From Pseudarthrobacter sp. NIBRBAC000502770 (GTDB lineage Bacteria > Actinomycetota > Actinomycetes > Actinomycetales > Micrococcaceae), in contig NZ_CP041198.1 of the NCBI RefSeq assembly GCF_006517815.1, positions 4,216,001 to 4,280,000 on the forward strand: a DNA stretch of 64,000 bases, read 5' to 3'. A program made the translations under genes and the position numbers. Each line of letters starts with the position of its first letter. The stretch's first letter is position 1. The notes under the pieces are model-generated. The model was not told where the DNA came from and made no database searches. It saw only the letters and a program-made list of their open reading frames with translations. Positions 56,554 through 64,000 of this stretch are shown here, one piece after another.

Positions 56554-57881
56554 ATGGTGGAAACTTCCCAGACCGCACCCCCTGACGGCATGCGCGCCGG
56601 GCAGAACGCAGACGCTGGACCTGGCAGACGGTCGTGGACAGGGCCCGGCGCTGCACCTGCCCCTGGCGCTGCCATGGAAAAGGCCGGCGGCCCGTTGACC
56701 GGCGTGCGTGTCCTGGAGCTCGGATCACTTATCGCAGGCCCGTTTGCAGGACGGCAGCTCGCAGACTTCGGCGCGGAAGTCATCAAGATCGAGTCTCCCG
56801 ACCGTCCCGACCCCATGCGGGAATGGGGGCGGGCCCGGGTGCATGGCCACACGCTCTGGTGGTCGGTCCAGTCCAGGGGGAAGAAATGCGTGACGCTGGA
56901 CCTCAAGTCGCCCCGCGGACGTGAACTGTTCCTGGAACTCTGCAGGGAAGCCGACGTCATCCTCGAGAATTTCCGCCCTGGAACACTCGAGAAACTGGGG
57001 CTCGCCCCCGATGTGCTTTGGCAAAGCAACCCAGGCCTGGTCATCGCCAGGGTTTCCGGCTACGGCCAGACCGGACCTGATGCCAACAAGCCGGGTTACG
57101 CGTCCGTGGCAGAGGCCCGCGGCGGCCTGCGCCACCTCAACGGCTACCCGGACCAGGCTCCGCCACGGACGGGCATTTCGCTGGGGGACAGCCTGGCGTC
57201 GCTCTATGCGCTGCAGGGAATACTGCTGGCCTTGTATTGGCGGGATGCCAGGGGAGGGACGGGGCAGGTCGTGGACGTGTCCCTTGTTGAGGCATGCTTT
57301 TCCCTCCTGGAAAGTGCCGTTCCCGATTATGCGGCTCAAGGTATTGTGCCCGGCCCCAGCGGTTCCGGGCTGAAGGGCATAGCGCCGTCGAATATCTTCC
57401 GCTCCAGCGACGGAAAGTGGGTGGTGATCGCTGCCAACCAGGACTCTGTGTTCGTGCGGCTGGCTGCTGCAATGGGCACCCCGGAGCTGGCTTCCGACCC
57501 CTCTACAGCAACCATGCTTCCCGGGGAGTCAACCAGGAGGCGTTGGAACAACTGATCGCCGAATGGGCGGCAGGCTTCATCCACTCGGAACTGGTGGCGT
57601 GCCTTGACCGGCACGCTGTTCCCAACAGCACTGTGAGTACCATCGAGGACATCTTCGAAGACCCCCAGCTCCGGGCGCGCGGGATGCTGGTTGAAGTTCC
57701 CGATGAACAGTTGGGGGCGGTGGTCCAGCCGGGCGTCATCCCCAAGCTGTCCCGGACCAGCGGCGGCATCGCGTGGAACGGGCCGCTGTCACCTGGCTCC
57801 CACAACAGCGACGTCTACGGGGGTCTGCTCAAACTGAACGACGAAGAACTGCAGCATGCCAAGGACGAAGGTGCCATCTGA
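56554..57881 (+). pseudogene. Class III CoA-transferase, frameshifted
   Basis: CaiB/BaiF family: LTGVRVLELGSLIAGPFAGRQLADFGAEVIKIE, SRGKKCVTLDLKSPRGRELF, ENFRPGTLEKLGL, VSGYGQTGP, and GDSLASLYALQGILLALYWRDA. AGGAG eight bases upstream selects ATG 56554 (the frame opens at 56461). At the C run 57498-57501 the frame shifts and stops at 57555; one extra C would continue into NHASRGVNQEALEQLIAEW and stop at 57881, giving 442 residues. The repaired stop overlaps the next ATG by one base. It would load CoA onto an organic acid for the lyase. Confidence 0.85.
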
Positions 57882-58810
57882 TGAACGGAATTGCGGGAAC
57901 CGGTACTCGCGGAGATTCAGTCTCCATCGTTGACGTCAGTCCCCGGGATGGGCTGCAGAATGAAAAGATTCCGGTCAGCACCCACGACAAGCTGCGCCTA
58001 ATCAACGATCTGATTGCCCTGGGCGCCAGGCGGATTGAAGCCGTGAGCTTCGTCAACCCCAAAAAAGTTCCGCAAATGGCGGATGCCGATGCCGTCATGG
58101 CCGGGGTGCCACGGGATGCCGGCGCCAGCTACATCGGCCTGGTTCTGAACACCCGCGGTGCGCACAGGGCCGTGGACGCGGGTGTGGACGAGATCAACTA
58201 CGTCCTGCCCGTGACCGATGCCTTCGCCGCAGCCAACCAGAACACGACTGTCGCCGCCGCCCTGGACGCGCTGGAAGAAGTATCCGGAATCGCCGGCGTT
58301 GCCGCCATTCCCGTCACGGTTACGGCCGCCGTAGCTTTCGGTTGTCCGTATCAGGGTGACGTGCCTGGAGAGCAAGCTCTTTCGGTGGTCCGCAGGGCAC
58401 TGCAACGAGGTCAGCTGGCCGAGGTTGCCTTGGCGGACACCATCGGCTGCGCCGTCCCATGGCAGGTCAACGAGGTCTTTGCTGCCCTGGCATCCGAAAC
58501 GGGTGTGCCGCTGAGGGCCCACCTGCACGAAACGCGACACACTGCACTGGCAAACACCTATGCGGCCATGGCAGCCGGCGTCAGGGTCTTTGACAGTGCC
58601 GTGGGAGGCCTGGGCGGATGCCCGTTCGCCCCCGGCGCGGCCGGCAATATCTCCACGGAAGACTTGGTGTGGATGTTGGAACGGGCAGGGTTTGCCACGT
58701 CGATGGATCCGCTGGCAGCCACCGAACTGGGGCGCTGGATCTGCGCCAAAGTGGAGACGGCCCCGCGCTCAGGGCTCGCCGGCGCAGGAGTGTTCCCCAA
58801 GGCTGCCTAG
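57881..58810 (+). CDS. Hydroxymethylglutaryl-CoA lyase-like protein
   Basis: The 309-residue TIM-barrel of the HMGL family has DVSPRDGLQNEK (metal ligand Asp), VSFVNPKKVPQMADA, TVTAAVAFGCPYQGDV, HLHETRHTALAN (metal His pair) and the catalytic-cysteine loop GLGGCPFAPGAAGN. It cleaves HMG-CoA to acetoacetate and acetyl-CoA, or a related 3-hydroxy-acyl-CoA. Start overlaps the upstream stop (TGATG), so it is coupled with the CoA-transferase. Confidence 0.9.
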   Translation: MNGIAGTGTRGDSVSIVDVSPRDGLQNEKIPVSTHDKLRLINDLIALGARRIEAVSFVNPKKVPQMADADAVMAGVPRDAGASYIGLVLNTRGAHRAVDAGVDEINYVLPVTDAFAAANQNTTVAAALDALEEVSGIAGVAAIPVTVTAAVAFGCPYQGDVPGEQALSVVRRALQRGQLAEVALADTIGCAVPWQVNEVFAALASETGVPLRAHLHETRHTALANTYAAMAAGVRVFDSAVGGLGGCPFAPGAAGNISTEDLVWMLERAGFATSMDPLAATELGRWICAKVETAPRSGLAGAGVFPKAA

Positions 58811-58868
58811 GCCCGGGGGAACACTCTGCGCCAAACGCCGCAACGGCGGAGTTGCAGTGACGCTTTCC

Positions 58869-60374
58869 TCAGCCCCGCCTGCTTCCGGCCGAAGCCTTTG
58901 TCCCTGCGGTCCCGACCACCTGCAGCGGCGGGGTCTCGTCCTCAAGGTGGGGCCGCCGTCGTCCGTCACCCTTGGTCCACAGGCGGTAGGCCAGGACCAG
59001 CAGCCCCAGCCACACGGCGCCCACGTACAGCGCGATCCGGGTGTCCTCGAAGGCGCCCAGGACGGCGATCACCAGCGCCATGAACGCGATGGTCAGGACT
59101 GACGCGGCCGGCCACCACGGCGAGGGGAATTCCGACGCCGGCAGTCCCTTCGTTGCGATTTCCCGCTTCATGGCCACATGGGACGCCAGGATCATCACCC
59201 ACACCCAGACGGTGGCGAAGGTGGCGATGGAGGCAATAACGAGGAACACGTCTTCGGGGATGACGGCGTTGAGGACCACGCCCACCAGCAGGATCCCGGC
59301 CATCATGACCACGGTCATCCAGGGGACACCGTGCCGCGAGACTTTCCCGAAGGCGGCGGGCGCGTGGCCCTGGTTGGAGAGTCCGAAGAGGATGCGGCCC
59401 GCGCCGAAGATGTCGCTGTTGATCGCCGACAGCGCGGCCGTGATGACCACGGCGTTGAGGATGTGCGGTGCTGCGGGAATGCCCAGGCTGCTGAAGATCT
59501 GCACGAAGGGGCTGCCGCTGGTGCCTACCTGGTCCCACGGGAAGAGGCTCATCAGGACGCCCAGGGTGAGGACGTAGAACAGCAGCACGCGCACCGGGAC
59601 GGTATTGACGGCCTTTGGGATGACCTTCTTGGGGTCGGCTGCCTCGCCGGCCGTGATGCCCAGGGTCTCGATCCCGCCGAAGGCGAACATCACTACGGCG
59701 AAGGATGCCAGCAGCCCGTCGAAGCCGTTGGGGAACAGCCCGCCGTGCCCAGCCAGGTTGCCAAGACCGGGCGCCACGGTGGAGTCCGCGGCCTGGAAAC
59801 CGAACACGATGATGGCCGCGCCGCCGGCGATCATGGCGACGATGGCCGCTACCTTGACCAGCGAGAACCAGAACTCCAGCTCGCCGAAGACCTTGACGCT
59901 GAGCAGGTTTAGCGCGGCCAGGAAGCAGATGACGGCCAGGATCCAGATCCAGCGGTCAACCTGCGGGAACCAGAATCCCATATAGATGCTGAACGCGGTG
60001 ACGTCGGCAATAGCGACAATGGCCATCTCGAACACGTACGTCCAGCCGGTTACGAACCCGGCGAGGGGCCCAAGGTAGCGGCCTGCGTACTGGCTGAAGG
60101 AGCCCGACACCGGGTGCCGCACCGCCATCTCGCCCAGGGCCCGCATCACCATGAACACCGCGGCGCCGCCGATAATGTAGGCCAGCAGGACGGCCGGTCC
60201 TGCTTTCTGGATGGCGGAGGCGGAGCCGTAGAAGAGGCCCGTGCCGATGGCCGAGCCCAAGGCCATAAAGCGGATGTGCCGGACATTGAGGCCCCTGTTG
60301 AGGACTTGTCCGACGACGGCTGCCGGCTTTTGCGTTTCCACCGGAGTTTGCGTCCGGGTTGGGGTGGGTTGCAT
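58869..60374 (-). CDS. Amino-acid permease, APC/AAT family
   Basis: The 501-residue protein has about 12 helices, [45 protein letters not shown] and [34 protein letters not shown], typical of the AroP/ProY/GABA-permease branch. GAAGGT precedes ATG 60374; the frame extends to 60449. Its position a few kb from hutU raises the possibility of histidine or urocanate-related uptake, but an HNH gene lies between them. Confidence 0.88.
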   Translation of the reverse strand: MQPTPTRTQTPVETQKPAAVVGQVLNRGLNVRHIRFMALGSAIGTGLFYGSASAIQKAGPAVLLAYIIGGAAVFMVMRALGEMAVRHPVSGSFSQYAGRYLGPLAGFVTGWTYVFEMAIVAIADVTAFSIYMGFWFPQVDRWIWILAVICFLAALNLLSVKVFGELEFWFSLVKVAAIVAMIAGGAAIIVFGFQAADSTVAPGLGNLAGHGGLFPNGFDGLLASFAVVMFAFGGIETLGITAGEAADPKKVIPKAVNTVPVRVLLFYVLTLGVLMSLFPWDQVGTSGSPFVQIFSSLGIPAAPHILNAVVITAALSAINSDIFGAGRILFGLSNQGHAPAAFGKVSRHGVPWMTVVMMAGILLVGVVLNAVIPEDVFLVIASIATFATVWVWVMILASHVAMKREIATKGLPASEFPSPWWPAASVLTIAFMALVIAVLGAFEDTRIALYVGAVWLGLLVLAYRLWTKGDGRRRPHLEDETPPLQVVGTAGTKASAGSRRG

Positions 60375-60688
60375 AGAGTTACCTTCTCGTCTTTGGGAGG
60401 GAGCCGCTAACCAGCAGACCATTTCCAGGCCCTTCGTGATGAGGCTCACGGAGGCTTGGTGTCTTCGGTTCCAGACTGTCCGCAGTGCAATTACGCGTCG
60501 GATAGGTTCTTGCGCTGCGCAGGTTCCTTTTCGCGCGGGGTATTAGGGGTGCGAAAAGTAGGTTGCGCAGCGGATACGCGTACGACGGCGGCACGCGGGC
60601 TTTTACGGGTGGGCCACCGTGGCGCCGGGTGGCTTTGGCGGCTAATGGCTCCGGTTTGAATGTCAGTGGGTCGCGCGATGATGTCGGT
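60375..60688. other. 314-bp region between permease and HNH copy 2
   Basis: No gene I can support. It holds the divergent promoters and the 60-bp hairpin at 60513-60572. From about 60508 onward it aligns by eye with the region upstream of HNH copy 1, interrupted by a stretch (about 60598-60655) that is longer here. Confidence 0.55.
60513..60572 (+). repeat. 60-bp nested hairpin upstream of DUF222-HNH copy 2
   Basis: Outer arms CGCTGCGCA (60513-60521) and TGCGCAGCG (60564-60572), inner arms CTTTTCGC (60527-60534) and GCGAAAAG (60551-60558), all perfect, with the layout 9-5-8-16-8-5-9. It ends 116 nt before the HNH start. Outer arms are identical to those at 16331-16390. Confidence 0.8.
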
Positions 60689-62305
60689 ATGGGAAACAGC
60701 GCAGACCGGGCAACGACGTCGGAAGGTATTGGCGTCTTTGTTGCTGCCCTGGATTCGCTGGACCGTGAGGACGCCGTCCTGGCCGCCGGGGTCGGCGGTG
60801 GTGCTGATGTTGACGTGTTGCAGCGGCGGTATGAGCTCCGGCTGGAACGGCTGGAGCTCGTTGCCCGGTTGGAGGCGCAGCTCGCTGCGGTGAAAGCACG
60901 AGATGCTGCCGACGCGGTTGGGTTCCAGGAAGCGATGACCCCGCCGGACGCGTCCGTGGATGACCGCACCTACGCGCAGATGTCGGTGGTGGAGGAGATC
61001 GCCGGGGTCCTCACCATCAGCTCCGCGGCCGCCGGGGCGTTCGTGGACCAGTCGCGCCGGATCTGTTCCCTACCGCCGGTGTTCGCTGCCCTGTCCGCCG
61101 GGGCCATGTCCTGGCAGCACGCGAAGATCGTTGCGGACGAAACCGAGAGCCTCACCGCTGAGGATGCGGCGTCTTTGGTGGCGCATTTCTTCGACCCTGC
61201 CGCGCCCAATGCTGACCGGGGTGCCGCCCCCGGTGAGCTGGCCCCGTCCCGGTTCCGGGCCAAGGTCCGGGGCTGGCGGGAGCGCCATCATCCGGAATCG
61301 ATCGAGAAGCGCCATGTCAAGGGTTTGGCGGACCGTCGGATGGAATACACCCCGGACAAGGATGGCATGGCCTGGGTCTCCCTCTACCTTCCCGGGGACA
61401 CCGCGTGCGCAATCTGGAACCGGACCACCGCGACCGCCCGCGGCCTCCAGTGCCCAGACGAACCCCGCACGCTTAGCCAGCTCCGCCCCGACATCGCCGC
61501 ATCCCTGCTGCTCGGCGCCGGCAATGCTCTTGGCGGGGAGAGTGGCGCGGGACCCGCAGGAGTCACCGCCATCGGGAAAGTCCCCACGCCGAGGGCCGAT
61601 GTCCTGGTCACCGTGCCGGTGTTCGCCCTCCTCGGGCTCACCGACGAACCCGCAACCCTCGATGGTTTCGGCCCGATCCCTGCATCGATGGCCCGCAGAC
61701 TCGTCGCCGGTGGGGCGGAGTCGTTCTACCGGGTCCTGGTCGACCCGCGGGACGGTGCGCCGCTGGAGATCGGCAGGAAGAACTACCGGCTCACCCCGGC
61801 CATCAAACGCTGGATCAGGCTGCGCGATGCCCAATGCACGTTCCCCGGGTGCACCAACCGCACTCCCGACAACGAAACAGACCACCTCCAAGCGTGGGAA
61901 CACGGCGGCACCACCAACGTCAGCAACCTGGCACAGCTCTGCCGTAAGCACCACCGGCTCAAACATCACAGCCAATGGATCCCCGACCCGGCCACCAAGG
62001 ATGAGCCGCCAGGCTGGACCTCACCCACAGGGCGCCACTACAACCCCGAACAGCAGGACTCAGAACCAGCCCGCTGGCCGCAATGGCTCCCGGCTTCGTT
62101 CCGCGGCGCCTCGGAACGCGAAACCTCAATAGGAGCAACCGAGGCGGCGGACGTGTGCGCGCTTGAAGACATCGGCTTTGTTGAGGAGCTTGGTGTCCCC
62201 GACGACCCCGGCCCACTGGAAGGTCAGCTTCCTGCCGACCCTTTTCCGGAGTGGAACCTGTTTTTGGACTTCGTAGAGCTGGAAGCGCCCGTTCTCTCGT
62301 GCTGA
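60689..62305 (+). CDS. DUF222 / HNH endonuclease protein, copy 2
   Basis: 538 residues and a close paralogue of the gene at 14691 across DUF222 and the HNH domain (RDAQCTFPGCTNRTPDNETDH, QLCRKHHRLKH). The C-terminal ~60 residues differ, ending VELEAPVLSC. Start is taken at MGNSADR; nucleotide similarity continues upstream through the 60-bp hairpin. Role unknown; possibly a dispersed repeat-type gene like mycobacterial 13E12. Confidence 0.88.
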   Translation: MGNSADRATTSEGIGVFVAALDSLDREDAVLAAGVGGGADVDVLQRRYELRLERLELVARLEAQLAAVKARDAADAVGFQEAMTPPDASVDDRTYAQMSVVEEIAGVLTISSAAAGAFVDQSRRICSLPPVFAALSAGAMSWQHAKIVADETESLTAEDAASLVAHFFDPAAPNADRGAAPGELAPSRFRAKVRGWRERHHPESIEKRHVKGLADRRMEYTPDKDGMAWVSLYLPGDTACAIWNRTTATARGLQCPDEPRTLSQLRPDIAASLLLGAGNALGGESGAGPAGVTAIGKVPTPRADVLVTVPVFALLGLTDEPATLDGFGPIPASMARRLVAGGAESFYRVLVDPRDGAPLEIGRKNYRLTPAIKRWIRLRDAQCTFPGCTNRTPDNETDHLQAWEHGGTTNVSNLAQLCRKHHRLKHHSQWIPDPATKDEPPGWTSPTGRHYNPEQQDSEPARWPQWLPASFRGASERETSIGATEAADVCALEDIGFVEELGVPDDPGPLEGQLPADPFPEWNLFLDFVELEAPVLSC

Positions 62306-62489
62306 AGCGCGGAGGCGGGCTAGGGGACGACGCCTGGTGCCGGTGTTCAACATTGCCGGCTCGCTGGGACGCGCCATGTCTGGTATCCGAGACACAACGA
62401 AGGGCAATGGATAGCAAACGGCGCCACCCAGGGCGCAAGCTTAAGTACGGGATACCGGACACAGCTATCGAGAAGGACCGTTCCTGCTT

Positions 62490-63317
62490 ATGAGCACTGC
62501 ACTAAGCACCGATTCGTCGGAACCCCGCGCCGCGGCCAAGGTGCCTTCAAAGGTTCCTGCAGCGGAAAACACCCTGCGCATCCTCAAGTTGCTGGCTTCC
62601 AGGCGCGGACCGATGGCGGCGTCGCAGATTGCCTCCAGCCTGGACCTGCCCCGCTCCAGTGTGTACCACCTGCTGGGGGTCATGGAGGCGAATGGCTTTG
62701 TCCTTCACCTCCACGAGGAGCAGCGCTACGGCCTGGGCATCAGCGCCTTCGAACTCAGTTCCGCCTACTCCCGCCAGGAACCGCTGTCCCGGCTGGGCCG
62801 ACCCCTGCTCGCGAGCCTGGTGGACGCCATCGGCGAAAGCGCGCACCTTGCCGTGCTCCATGGAAGGGACGTGTTGTACATCGTGGAGGAGCGGGCCAAG
62901 AACCGCCCCTCCCTGGTGACCGACGTCGGCGTCCGGCTTCCCAGCCATCTCACGGCCAGCGGCAGGGCCATCCTTGCAGCGCTGCCCAAGTCGCAGGTCC
63001 GTGCGCTCTACCCGAACGCCGCCGCCTTCAGTGCCCGGCATGAGGTGGAGGGCGCCATCATGAAGTACTCGTCGCTCTCCTCGCACCTGGACCGGGTGCG
63101 GCAGCGTGGATACGCTACCGAACACGGTGAGGTCACCCCCGGCTTCGGATCCATCGCCGCCGCCGTCACCGACCACACGGGCTGGCCCACCGCCGCTGTC
63201 GCGGTCACCTTCCTGGAAGACAAGCTGGCCCCGGAGGAATGGCCGGCGCTGGCAGCCCGGGTCCAGAAGGCGGCGGACGAACTTTCGGTCCGGATCCACG
63301 GACGCCCCACCAAGTAA
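62490..63317 (+). CDS. IclR family regulator, probable hut regulator
   Basis: 275 residues: winged helix ([44 protein letters not shown]) and IclR domain ([41 protein letters not shown]). ATG has AGAAGGA upstream. It is directly upstream of hutU on the same strand, separated by a hairpin and a dyad, so it probably controls histidine use. Confidence 0.92.
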   Translation: MSTALSTDSSEPRAAAKVPSKVPAAENTLRILKLLASRRGPMAASQIASSLDLPRSSVYHLLGVMEANGFVLHLHEEQRYGLGISAFELSSAYSRQEPLSRLGRPLLASLVDAIGESAHLAVLHGRDVLYIVEERAKNRPSLVTDVGVRLPSHLTASGRAILAALPKSQVRALYPNAAAFSARHEVEGAIMKYSSLSSHLDRVRQRGYATEHGEVTPGFGSIAAAVTDHTGWPTAAVAVTFLEDKLAPEEWPALAARVQKAADELSVRIHGRPTK

Positions 63318-63327
63318 CGCCGTGAAC

Positions 63328-63356
63328 CGCGATCCGGGCAACAGGCCCGGATCGCG
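63328..63356 (+). terminator. GC-rich hairpin after the IclR gene
   Basis: Perfect 12-bp arms CGCGATCCGGGC (63328-63339) and GCCCGGATCGCG (63345-63356) with a 5-nt loop AACAG. No T tract follows, yet this stem is strong enough to act as a terminator or attenuator between iclR and hutU. Confidence 0.65.
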
Positions 63357-63383
63357 TCTGGCATCCCGGACAGCTCCCCGCCA

Positions 63384-63416
63384 AAAGCCCTGTGAAGGGC
63401 GTTTCCAAAGGGCTTT
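63384..63416 (+). promoter_or_regulatory. Dyad AAAGCCCT / AGGGCTTT upstream of hutU
   Basis: Perfect 8-bp arms at 63384-63391 and 63409-63416, 52 bp before the hutU start. A candidate site for the IclR regulator, or part of the hutU promoter. Confidence 0.5.
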
Positions 63417-63468
63417 AGTGGATACAGAACTTCTTTCCTCCAACAGACAACACAAGAAGGAGCCCACC

Positions 63469-64000
63469 ATGGCACCCGCCGATTTCACCACCGGTGCCCG
63501 CCCGGTCAAAGCAGCCCGCGGCACCGAGCTCACCGCCAAGTCCTGGCAGACCGAAGCGCCCCTGCGCATGCTGATGAACAACCTGGACCCCGAGGTCGCC
63601 GAGCGTCCGGATGACCTGGTGGTCTACGGCGGCACGGGCCGGGCCGTCCGCTCCTGGGCCGCGTTCGACGCCATCACCCGCACGCTGGAATCCATGGACA
63701 AGGACGAAACCCTGCTGGTCCAGTCCGGCAAGCCCGTGGGTGTTTTCCGGACCAACGAGTGGGCGCCCCGCGTGCTGCTGGCGAACTCCAACCTGGTGGG
63801 CGACTGGGCCACCTGGCCGGAATTCCGCCGGCTCGAGGCCGAGGGCTTGATGATGTACGGCCAGATGACCGCCGGTTCCTGGATCTACATCGGCACCCAG
63901 GGCATCCTGCAGGGCACGTTCGAAACCTTCGCCGCGATAGCCCGCAAACTCACCGGCGACGAGAACGGCACCCTCGCCGGCACCCTGACCCTGACCGGCG
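63469..64000 (+). CDS. hutU: Urocanate hydratase (5' part; runs off the window)
   Basis: Second enzyme of histidine breakdown (urocanate to imidazolone propionate), NAD-dependent. About 177 residues are visible. Family features include [63 protein letters not shown] and [26 protein letters not shown] precedes the ATG. Other hut genes presumably follow. Confidence 0.96.
   Translation, partial: MAPADFTTGARPVKAARGTELTAKSWQTEAPLRMLMNNLDPEVAERPDDLVVYGGTGRAVRSWAAFDAITRTLESMDKDETLLVQSGKPVGVFRTNEWAPRVLLANSNLVGDWATWPEFRRLEAEGLMMYGQMTAGSWIYIGTQGILQGTFETFAAIARKLTGDENGTLAGTLTLTG

Noticed and set aside
58836..58848. CGCCG-CAA-CGGCG hairpin between the HMG-CoA-lyase and permease genes
   Set aside because: Only five base pairs, no T tract; too weak to call a terminator, though it lies between convergent genes.

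Overview
The window is high-GC DNA (roughly two-thirds G+C) with GTG and TTG starts, many ATGA/GTGA start-stop overlaps and actinobacterial families (DUF3618, SigB/F-type sigma factor, DUF222-HNH proteins, tandem glycine riboswitches). Gene content and protein style suggest a Micrococcaceae chromosome, probably Arthrobacter or Pseudarthrobacter. This is inference from pattern recognition, not from a search. I saw no rRNA, tRNA, CRISPR array, transposase or prophage.

Region 1 (1-12.8 kb) is a glycine, serine and one-carbon island. On the minus strand run gcvP, gcvT, gcvH, glyA, sdaA and lipA (lipA is cut by the window edge). On the plus strand run a CycA-like transporter with purU, then a short methylenetetrahydrofolate-reductase-like gene. 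Each of the three units starts with its own tandem glycine riboswitch. Two of the riboswitches (before gcvP and before the MTHFR-like gene) are nearly identical over about 287 bp, in inverted orientation, down to the first 16 bases of the coding sequence. Together the genes would import glycine, cleave it, convert it to serine and pyruvate, and adjust the folate one-carbon pool.

Region 2 (12.9-28.9 kb) is mixed: an unknown protein overlapping pxpA, a DUF222-HNH gene, a DUF445 membrane protein, a glycerophosphodiesterase, then a translationally chained run of CaiB-type CoA-transferase, DoxX-like protein, AzlC and AzlD. Small unknown proteins, a TetR regulator, a thiamine-binding-like protein and an O-methyltransferase follow. 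The region ends with a tight cluster of acyl-CoA dehydrogenase, PIG-L deacetylase/NodS-like methyltransferase fusion and family-2 glycosyltransferase, whose product I cannot name.

Region 3 (29-35.7 kb) looks like envelope or stress functions: YihY/BrkB, DUF3618, a holin-like DUF1469 protein, repeat-bearing membrane proteins, a sugar-nucleotide-type epimerase and a SigB/F-type sigma factor. Region 4 (35.8-45.8 kb) is a nine-gene ADP-heptose and glycoconjugate cluster (GmhB, three glycosyltransferases, GmhA, two HldE-like proteins, SDR, aldehyde dehydrogenase), preceded by two copies of a 14-bp box with a perfect palindromic core.

Region 5 (45.9-64 kb) is catabolic and regulatory: VOC and spermidine-synthase-like genes around a 17-bp perfect inverted repeat; LysR, MFS and 3-hydroxybutyrate dehydrogenase; HxlR and a quinone-oxidoreductase-like SDR; a TauABC-like ABC transporter divergent from an IclR/CoA-transferase/HMG-CoA-lyase unit; an amino-acid permease; a second DUF222-HNH copy; and an IclR regulator followed by hutU, which runs off the end.

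Two signals cut across the map. First, four genes (epimerase, SDR, ABC ATPase, CoA-transferase) lose frame or stop at a G/C run, and each is restored by one extra base, so the consensus may be wrong there. Second, both DUF222-HNH genes carry a 60-bp upstream nested hairpin of exactly the same geometry, and its inner stem is kept through G-U pairs, which suggests an RNA element.
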